Positions 56,701-64,000 of a DNA stretch of 64,000 nt are shown here, piece by piece (position 1 is the stretch's first letter; the number at the start of each line of letters is the position of its first letter). The notes under the pieces were generated by a model. The model was not told where the DNA came from. It ran no database searches and worked only from the letters and a program-made list of their open reading frames with translations. The stretch comes from Flectonema sp. DT1601 (lineage: Eukaryota > Euglenozoa > Diplonemea > Diplonemida > Diplonemidae). The stretch is taken from contig OZ025781.1 in the NCBI GenBank assembly GCA_964019425.1, forward strand, positions 1,618,501 to 1,682,500. The letters are read 5' to 3'. The position numbers and the translations under genes were made by a program.

Positions 56701-59039
56701 ACTGTTGGGATTGTCCGATGCCGAGACAGGCTGTGTGGGGACCTCCTTTAAATGATATTCCTCAAACACGGAATCTTGGTGCCTGGGTTCCTAAGAAACT
56801 TTTACGAAAACCCGACTGCGCTGAGGGACCAAACGCCGCTGAGCGATACGAATTAGACGGCCCTTCTTGTCCTGCAGAACCTCCCTTTGCTCTTTATGAG
56901 CACGTCACGCGCTGTAGACCCCTCGTTAATATCACAGCAATCTACACTGAAGAAGAGATTCGTTCGAAGGCAAATTCTTTCGCGATATCTTTCTTTGAGG
57001 ATTCACCTCTTCCTTTTTGGGCACCAGGATTGTGGCAATGTAAGCTTTGTAATAATACGGAAGTAGGTCCTCAACAGGATTGCAGTACAGCTGTCTGTCC
57101 ATGGGGACCAGCAACTGCAGCTGGAACGCCAGCATGTCCGCTGAATGTTTCCACTGCATCTTGTCCGGGTGATGTTCCTTTAATTAATTGGCCCATGGCT
57201 GGAGCTAATGACAGTTGCCCTGTTGGGGTTAACGCCAGCTGTCCAAAAAATGTTTGCTTACCTGATTTGAATATGGGAGCGAACTGTAATGCTGTTGCAA
57301 CTGTTTGCCCTAAAATGGGTGAATGCCCACAAGATGTTATCTGTGAGCTAAATAACACTTGTCCTTTTGGTAATCTTGGAGCACAATATAATGACACACC
57401 AATGGGATGTGATGTAACTTCTCATATAATGCCAGCACCAAATGGGACTTGTCGAATTGATGCAAATAATGGATCTTGTCCTGCAGGTGATTGCAACCAT
57501 CCTTGGTCATGTGACACTAGTGTAGTTGGTAGTGATTGGGGACCGTTGCCTGTGTTCTTTTCTGATCAATTAAGGAAGCTATTTGTGTCTGGTATGACTA
57601 CTACATCACAACAACAATTTCAAAAAATCGAAAGAGGATTTAATACGTTCGCAAGTCAACTGGTTCCTTTCACGAGTGCGGTTCTTGGACCAATCCCAGG
57701 ATCCAATAAGTACATCGACCTCCCTACAGAGATGATGATAAACTTACAGAAGGTTGCAATGTACGATACGAGTGTTGTTGAGGATATTGGTGTACAGATA
57801 TTCGATGAGCTTGTACTGGCTCCCTTTGGAGCAGCAATCAACCCGGCTGGATACTGGAAAATCATTCCTTCTCAGGGGATCATGAGAGGTGATGATCAAA
57901 CAGTACTTGAAGATGTTGTTAGGGGTAAAGATTCTCGTAATAGACCTGTAAATGAAACACTTTTTATAAATGTTTCTTTACCAATAAATAGTGAAGAAGG
58001 TGGATGGGAAACTTTTAGATGTGAAGAGAACTACACAGATCTTTGCTTAGATTATAACGTCATCAAACCTTCACCTATTGAAAGCCGAACCTGTGATTTT
58101 GAATGTGCAATGGAAAGTACTTTAGAACCGCCTACCATTACATTAGCATCCTGCGATGAGTATGAAATGAGTTTTGAATTCCTGTTACCGGCCTACAACA
58201 TTCCTGACAATTCTGTTGAAGTGGTTGAGTTCGTAATCACTGGTAATTGTACTGCTTCTGCTCTTCCTCCTAAGAATAACAAAGTGACGGTGACAATAAA
58301 TAGTTTGATCGATCCTATTCCAACACAAACTCAAACATTCTCAAAACCCATCACACCAACAGTGACCGTAACAGAGACTACTGTTACGGTTACAGAAACT
58401 GAATCCCTTACAGTTACTAATACTGGTGTTCCTTGGTGTATTGTATTCCCAGATAGTGTCTTTTGTTTGGAAAATGAGATTATTAGTCTTGTTCCGTGGC
58501 TTCTCATGCTTGCTGCAATCTGCTGTGGTCTCTGTCTTGCTTGTCTTGGGTTTCGATTCTTACCAAAGGAATCTGTTGAGCTCACTATATCAGATCCGAC
58601 TTGTGAAGTTCGTCGACCAATTCCGTTTCCTCACTTTGACGATCCAAAGCCAGTACCACAACGTCATTATATGCCAGTTGCAGCTGATAATGATGAAATT
58701 ACAGTTGGTGTTAAGAATGTTGAAGAAGTAATGATCGGTGTTAAGAATGTCGAGGAAGTAATGATTGGTGTTCATCCATTAAAGAATGATCCTTTGAGAT
58801 CCTCAGATGATCGTATCAACGTCAGAGTCACGAATAGATTAAAGAGACGTGGTAGTGGTGCTAGTGGAGGTGATTCTGATCGTCAGTCGTTGGTTTCGGT
58901 TGTGCCGTCAACGATATCGTCAGCCACAACGAGGAATGATTTGCTTCCGATTATGGGATCGGGTGGTCCAGATCGAATCCTTCCTACTATCGCACCTTCG
59001 CTCAGGACCTCGAATAATAATGCGTCAGTACTTCTTTGA
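53704..59039 (+). CDS. LRR surface receptor-like protein with F5/8-type insert, Cys-rich repeats and one membrane helix
   Basis: Exons 53704-53959, 54027-56015 and 56089-59039. Introns are 67 and 73 bases, both phase 1, and the product has 1,731 residues. Signal peptide FFSIILLILFPFVVG. The LRR cap resembles plant-type LRRNT (DPCDNNWHGISCTGCPG). Plant-type LRRs with GTIP follow (LTNNRLYGKFPNNI; NRLTGTLPCLDNL; NNRLSGPIPQGF). At about residues 460-660 the array is interrupted by a beta-rich insert (ALDGDSNTDWNCSAG; QILVDFGRPVCIENIRIQ; TRYWRINIRNC) resembling a galactose-binding or F5/8-type C domain. LRRs then resume (GDRMTGTIPVLP). Residues ~1,035-1,230 are Cys-rich short repeats (ASCPGDV; SCPVGVNASCPKNVC). 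After a Thr/Val stalk comes one membrane helix (WLLMLAAICCGLCLACLGF). The tail holds DEITVGV plus two EEVMIGV copies. A type I surface adhesion or recognition protein is likely. Confidence 0.87.
58710..58769 (+). repeat. Two 30-base tandem units in the LRR protein tail
   Basis: GTTAAGAATGTTGAAGAAGT and GTTAAGAATGTCGAGGAAGT, each completed by AATGAT(C/T)GGT, stand head to tail with period 30. They encode two copies of VKNVEEVMIG. They extend a preceding DEITVGV, so the motif is present three times. Confidence 0.9.
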
Positions 59040-60280
59040 AGTACATCACGTCTAAAATAAGAAAGAAAAAAGAAATAACAGCTTATACAGCAACTACTGA
59101 GCCGAACACAAATTCAGCTTCTTCAGGATCTACGAGCGAACTACTTTTCGCTGTACTTTAGTAGCAACAGTTTTACTTCTCATGAGATTGCAGCTTTCTT
59201 TCGTTTTGTTTCTGTTTTTGTTGTGTTTGTTCTTTCCTCTTATGTCTGTTAAAAGTCTATCCAGTTGTTCCTTTTGTTTTGTTTACTTTATGTGTTAACG
59301 TGTGGATTCGAAATAGTTTATTACCCGACAGGTTTGTTTCTCAACGGCTGCAATGTTGTCGGTTGGTAGATGTTTTCATTTTATTACTCTCTTGTTCCGT
59401 TCTCGTTGTGTTGCGAGAATTTGTGAAAACTGTACTCTCCCGACTGCTGATTATGTCAGCAGTAAGTGGCAATTATATTTGTTAGTTATGAGTACAAGTT
59501 AATTCGTGTTGTAGTTGTGCAACTCTCGCAGTAATAATATTGTCTGTGGGGGTGAAACACAACAGGTGGGATTTTTGTTTTTCTTCTCTTTCCTTTTTAT
59601 TAGTGACTTTGGGTCATACTGCGTCTTGATTTTTTTTTTTGTGCGAAACTTGAAAAAAAAAAAAAAAAAAAAAAAAGGCTCTTGATCCTGTGTTTATTTC
59701 TTTTTTTATAGATTAAAAACTGATTTAAACAAAAAAAAAAAAAAGGATTGCTTGACCTTCTTTGGGTGTTTTCTGGAGGGACTTAGACATAGTTTTCTTT
59801 TTTTTTGCTTCCTTTTTTTGTAATTGCGTTTTTAAAACGGTTTTTCTTTTTTTTCTCTCTCCTGCTGGTATTTTATTATAATCGGGGACGCGTCAATTCC
59901 CTCCCCGTTTGCTCGTTTGGGAGGAAGTATCAAAAAAAACAACAACATCTGATTGATTTAAGGCTCATCGCCACCTGAAAACAGTTGTTACTATTTGTTT
60001 GTTTTCCGTGAAGGAAGATGTTTGATTTGCTCTTGTTTTTTATTTTATTTAGTAGACATGTGATTCATAACATATTCAAAGTAAAAATATTTCCGTTAGT
60101 ATGTTTGTCTATTTGCCCAACATCTCTTAACTTCTTCTTCTATCTGACAATAACTATGTTTGACAGATTTTTTCCCTTTTTTTTTTTTTTCAGTTTGCTT
60201 TTCTATTCGTGCAGATGTTGAGCTTCAGTTTAACGGCTTGATTTAATTGTGTTTTCATTGTTATATTATTTCTATTTTCA
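59040..60280. other. Intergenic region
   Basis: Poly-A at 59653-59677 and 59731-59744, several T runs. No gene is supported. Ends ATTATTTCTATTTTCACAG at 60283, 14 bases before the next ATG. Confidence 0.5.
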
Positions 60281-60297
60281 CAGATAAGGGAGGTATC

Positions 60298-61833
60298 ATG
60301 GCGATGGTACCACCCGAGAAGCTGCTCGTGTCGTCTCCATTTCATGCTGAACACTGCAGTGGTACGTATGTTCTTGCTGATTACAAGGTATGTTTATTAT
60401 TATGGTTCCGCTGATAGTAGTTTCCAGTGTTGATAAAAAGAAATAAACCAAACCAGATAAATCAATTCCCTGTGTGGGAATGCACTGACCGCGCTCACTG
60501 GTTCTTCAGTACTCGTGCTGGTGGTTGGATGATTGCTGATGATGCTAACGCGCTTCATGCTGCCGATAGTAACGGACTCATCGCCAGTGTTGGTAAACAC
60601 CGTGGTAAGATGCCTCATGTTGTAAATGAATGGCAAGTAGGTGATGGAATAGCCTGGCACATTGATCCTTCTATCGGAATAGCTGTACCACCTGAGACAA
60701 ACATGACTCCAAATAACAACAATCTTATAACACCTGAGAGAGTATCGAGTAGTAATCAAAGTCTTGTTTTATACGATCAGCCAGTATCTGATGACAGACT
60801 AAAGTTAGCAATGTCTCAAGTTGAAACACTCCTACTACAATGTGAAGCATTGCGAAGTGAGAAACTCTCTCAGCAGCGTAACTTTGAGGAATCGTTAAAC
60901 ACAATTGAGATCCAGATAACTGCACTGAATCAGGAAAAGGATGAAGCAGTTGTGATGGCTGAAGAAACTAACATTCAGTTGGCAGACCGAGAACGGAAAC
61001 TAACTACAAGTGAACTAGAGAATAATGAACTACGATCAAAACTAAACACAAGAGATGAGGAACTATCATCAATTCGTCTTGAGCTTCAAGGTTGCCGACT
61101 ACTTGTAGCACAAGCAGAGCAACGAGAACGAGAAGCTGAATCAGTTTCTGTTGTAGTTCAAACCATAGATCGCGACCTTGTTTCACCTCGCTTAATGGCG
61201 AGTGACAGTCTTGCAAAAACAGATTCCTTGCAGCAGAGGAACAGATCTCCTTCGAGGACATCTGCCGTGTTGTCGAATAGAAGTCTTCCTCCTTTTAAAG
61301 ATCTATTCCCATGTGCTCCAACAAGTATGAGTAGAATCCCTTCAGTTAGTAATGAAATATCATCTCCAGTTAGTAATGGAAAGAAGACTGTTAGAGTTGT
61401 TGAAGCATTCACTCCAATGACTCGTACCATATCACCACCTCCACAGTCTAGAGATTCTCGCTATTGTAGTCCAGTAGTTCCACAAGCCAAACCCGTGCGG
61501 ACTATTTGGTTAGAAGCACCGAACCTTCCTTCTTGCTGTGGATACTTTACAATTCAAAATGCGAACATATCTCCAGCTAGTTGGGTATCACCAACTGACT
61601 TCTGGCTTATTATAAATGTGGATCTACTTGGAGACACTCGCTGGTACGTTGCTGCTGGTAACGGTGAGGGTTACGCTGCGGCACTTTCAAAGATAAAAGA
61701 TAACACGGCGATCATTAGATCGGAGTCTTGTATTTCTGTTGAAACTCTTCCTTCTTCTGTTAATAATTGGGAAGTCTGTATTGGTGGTATTTGGAGATAT
61801 GACCCTTCCGTACGACTACTACCAGACATGTGA
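60298..61833 (+). CDS. Protein with duplicated Trp-rich domain flanking a coiled coil
   Basis: Exons 60298-60387 and 60457-61833, with a 69-base phase-0 intron, giving 488 residues. The first exon was found by splicing: MAMVPPEKLLVSSPFHAEHC, SGTYVLADYK, joined to INQFPVWECT. The N-terminal domain (residues ~10-105) has the pattern S-G-T-Y, NQFPVWE, HWFFSTRAGGWMIADD, MPHVVNEWQVGDGIAW and DPSIGI. A central coiled coil (~130-255) follows, then a Ser/Pro linker. The C-terminal ~110 residues repeat the same order: CCGYFTIQNANISPASWVS, DFWLIINVDLLGDTRWYVAA, SSVNNWEVCIGGIWRYDPSV. The family name is unknown to me, although similar GxY..P.W..W.I domains occur in other protists. It is probably a cytosolic binding module, used twice. 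No membrane segment is present. Confidence 0.8.
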
Positions 61834-62150
61834 ACTACTGTTGGTAATTAAATTCCTTTTTTTTGTCTTCGATAACTCGGATGATTGCAGTACGTGTCCT
61901 CAGTAACGAGACGCCTTCCACCCCATTTCACACTTAGATATCATTAATGTAATTGTACCTTACTTAGTAAGATTAAGTTTGTTTGTTTTTCTTTCTGAAC
62001 CTGTATTGTTTTTCTTTATTTTCCTTACTCGATTGTCCATTTTGCAGATATGATTAATTACTAATGTCCTATTTATAGGAAGCCTTAGTAGTTAAGATAG
62101 AGTAGTAGCCATTGAGGATGTTAATCTCTTATTAAATTATTACTTATTAC
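61834..62150. other. Intergenic spacer
   Basis: No gene seen. Ends ATTATTACTTATTACAG at 62152, 16 bases before the next ATG. Confidence 0.5.
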
Positions 62151-62168
62151 AGACAAATAAATAAAATT

Positions 62169-63170
62169 ATGTCTGTCTCAAGAAGAATGACTGTCGCAAT
62201 CATGGGGAATACGAGTAATCCCCTGCTTCAGGCATATCCAAGGGATATGAATATTAACTATGTCGTGGCTGATACAGCAAAAAAACTTTTAGAAAATCCA
62301 CAAGCACAGGAAGCAGAATGCCTTCTTGCATTCGCGATGGATAAGAGCTGGTCTGTTCAGCTAATTGAAGCATTTCCAAAATTACCAAACGTAAAGTGGA
62401 TTCATTCTTTTTCCGCTGGTGTTGACGCCCTCGCTCCATTCATTAAGGAATGTCTTACTGAAGGTAGAGGTGCTAATGTTCCTCTCACTAATGGAAGAGG
62501 TGCGTTCAGCAGTTCATTAGCGGAGTGGGTTATGACTGCTGTATTGCACTTCAATAAACAAATCCCGAAGTGTATCGAAAACAAGAAGACTGTGACTTGG
62601 GATCGCTTTACAATGAATGTTGTTAAAGGAAAGACCATCGGGTTCGTTGGTTACGGAAATATCTCTCAGGCATCTGCAGAATTTTGCAAGGCTATGGGAA
62701 TGCGGGTACTCGCTTTGAGACGTGACCCGTCAAAGCCTGCGAAGTACGCTGATATTGTGTTCCCAAATGACCAAAGGAATGAAATGCTTTCTCAGTGTGA
62801 CTTTGTCGTATCAGTTCTTCCTGGAACTCCCGAGACACTCAACTTCTTTAATAAAGAAGTATTTGACAGCATGAAGAAGGGATGTACTTTCATCTCAATT
62901 GGACGAGGTGTCGTCGTTGACGAAGATGCTTTAATTGATGCGATGGAATCAGGTCATATATCTGGTGCTTCTTTAGATGTTTTTAAGACCGAACCTCTTC
63001 CTTCGGAAAGTCGTTTGTGGAAACTTGATAACTTGTTGCTCACTGCTCATAATGCGGATATGACTGCTGACTTTTCTGAGCTTGGATGGGGTATTTGGAA
63101 AGATAACTACCAATCTTACGTTAGCAGCACACCATTCACATCATTAGTTGATAAGGCTGCTGGCTATTAG
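62169..63170 (+). CDS. D-isomer-specific 2-hydroxyacid dehydrogenase
   Basis: Single-exon gene of 333 residues. These enzymes interconvert 2-keto acids and D-2-hydroxy acids with NAD(P)H. The N-terminal catalytic lobe contains KWIHSFSAGVDAL, the substrate-side loop. The nucleotide-binding lobe begins KTIGFVGYGNISQASAEFCK (about residues 155-174), with the G-x-G-x-x-(S) turn. Catalytic residues are present in their usual order: Arg in SIGRGVVVDEDAL (~246), Glu in VFKTEPLP (~277), His in LLTAHNADM (~295). The residues after the second Rossmann strand are RRDPSK, favouring NADP(H) over NAD(H), since an Asp is absent at the strand end. Substrate (glyoxylate, hydroxypyruvate or other) cannot be fixed. 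TTATTACAG precedes the ATG by 16 bases. Confidence 0.93.
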   Translation: MSVSRRMTVAIMGNTSNPLLQAYPRDMNINYVVADTAKKLLENPQAQEAECLLAFAMDKSWSVQLIEAFPKLPNVKWIHSFSAGVDALAPFIKECLTEGRGANVPLTNGRGAFSSSLAEWVMTAVLHFNKQIPKCIENKKTVTWDRFTMNVVKGKTIGFVGYGNISQASAEFCKAMGMRVLALRRDPSKPAKYADIVFPNDQRNEMLSQCDFVVSVLPGTPETLNFFNKEVFDSMKKGCTFISIGRGVVVDEDALIDAMESGHISGASLDVFKTEPLPSESRLWKLDNLLLTAHNADMTADFSELGWGIWKDNYQSYVSSTPFTSLVDKAAGY

Positions 63171-63892
63171 ATCTTAAGTTGGAAAGTAACGCTGCGAATT
63201 CCTTTGATTCGAGTCGTCGTATCGAGTGTAATTTTGATAACGTGTAGTGTACTGCGACTGAACTTTGAATATAATTTTTTTTTTTTTTTGCACCGACGAA
63301 GTCGGAGAAGAAACTATTCAGATTAAGAGCCGTTATTTATTATGTCATGTTATCTATTTCCCTGTGCGCCAGTAAAACTAGCTGCGATCAACAAAATATA
63401 AGGCTTATCTGAATGGTTTTTTTTTTTTTATTGAAGGCTCACAACTACTTCCCACCAGTTGTATTGCCGCTTTTTCTCTACATACAAATCCTTCATTCAA
63501 TGATGGCTCTCTGTGGACTGAATTCTCACGTTAATTAGTGTTTTCCTAATGGCTTTTATCTCTTTTTACTATTCAGTCTACTTTGAGTTATATGCTACAA
63601 CAGGCACATCTCCTTACAGGCTACCTTTTGAGTAGTGCTGTACTGGCTTGAATTATATCATTTTATCCACAGTTTCACCTTTCGAATACAAAAAAAAACA
63701 TACCAATGTAGCAGCGTTCATCAAACTAGCGAAAGTTGTGTATAATTGTGACGGTCTGTCTTCTGGACAGAACCAAGACCAATGGCTTACAGATTACACA
63801 AGCCATTTATTATTCAAGTCTGTAATAAAATAGAATTCAATAATAATAATCGCAGTTTGATCCGCAACGGGCTGATCGGTAGCACGGGAAAC
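63171..63892. other. Intergenic region with repeat C copy 2 and an open stretch
   Basis: Bases 63673-63833 follow ATTTTATCCACAG and are open to a TAG, with coding-like composition (THTNVAAFIKLAKVV-like; QDQWLTDYTSHLLFKS). An A9 run inside and the lack of a start make it doubtful, so no CDS is entered. AATCGCAG at 63855 precedes the last gene. Confidence 0.4.
63345..63405 (+). repeat. Dispersed repeat C, copy 2 (short T tract)
   Basis: CATGTTATCTATTTCCCTGT, then GCGCCAGTAAAACTAGCTGC and GATCAACAAAATATAAGGCT. Collinear with copy 1 at 53393-53478, apart from T-tract length and scattered substitutions. Confidence 0.75.
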
Positions 63893-64000
63893 ATGAGAGG
63901 ACAAAAAAGATTGTTAGCAACGCTCGAAAAAGAAACCGGTTACTTATGGAGTGCTTTAAGGCCGATTAGCCTTGCAGGAGATTTAATACAGGTTATCCGG
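63893..64000 (+). CDS. Start of a gene cut by the right edge
   Basis: ATG 63893 opens 36 codons that run off the window: MRGQKRLLATLEKETGYLWS then ALRPISLAGDLIQVIR. The frame is also open upstream to the acceptor-like AATCGCAG at 63855, so this could be an internal exon rather than the start. Codon use and composition are like the neighbouring genes. No family is recognised from so short a piece. Confidence 0.55.
   Translation, partial: MRGQKRLLATLEKETGYLWSALRPISLAGDLIQVIR

Noticed and set aside
58363-58396. Inverted repeat around GTGACCGTAACAG and CTGTTACGGTTAC
   Set aside because: It lies inside the Thr/Val-rich stalk (TVTVTETTVTVTE) of the LRR protein and follows from the repeated codons.

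Overview
The window is nuclear DNA of a free-living-type flagellated protist whose lineage I cannot fix. It has AT-rich spacers full of poly-A and poly-T runs, a standard genetic code (TAA, TAG and TGA all end genes), short GT-AG introns of mostly 64-88 bases, and clearly eukaryotic genes such as COP9 signalosome subunit 4, the axonemal protein PACRG, a DHHC palmitoyltransferase and a MAP3K-type kinase. I see no rRNA, tRNA, CRISPR array or identifiable transposon.

Layout from left to right: the 3' end of a cyclase-domain gene; a 3.6 kb spacer with old repeats; a METTL2/6/8-type tRNA methyltransferase; a small leucine-rich-repeat (LRR) zinc protein; an 1,861-residue coiled-coil protein built on a 38-residue repeat; an unknown protein; a lipid-anchored protein with two degenerate cyclic-nucleotide-binding folds; the DHHC enzyme; CSN4; a membrane-anchored acetyltransferase-like protein; a secreted LVIVD propeller; a MAP3K; an acid amidase of the NAAA/acid ceramidase family; a short coiled-coil protein; PACRG; a second MGC-anchored protein with PH-like and F-box-like parts; a small acidic-tailed protein; a 3,613-residue surface receptor with EF-hands and a long coiled-coil tail; a 1,731-residue LRR surface protein; a protein with a duplicated Trp-rich domain around a coiled coil; a 2-hydroxyacid dehydrogenase; and the first codons of one more gene.

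Exon joins were worked out by hand from splice motifs and phase. In every joined gene the spliced length is an exact multiple of three with an open frame.

Two window-wide patterns stand out. First, all recognisable genes lie on the + strand. Second, about 15 of 20 start codons follow a pyrimidine-rich 3' splice-site-like AG by 2-50 bases, often with no evident donor upstream. Together these suggest polycistronic transcription with spliced-leader trans-splicing, though ordinary 5'UTR introns could also explain the second. A third pattern links the two large surface proteins: their cytoplasmic tails share a short acidic motif (DEITIG-like), and a Trp-rich domain recurs between the giant receptor and the 60.3 kb gene.
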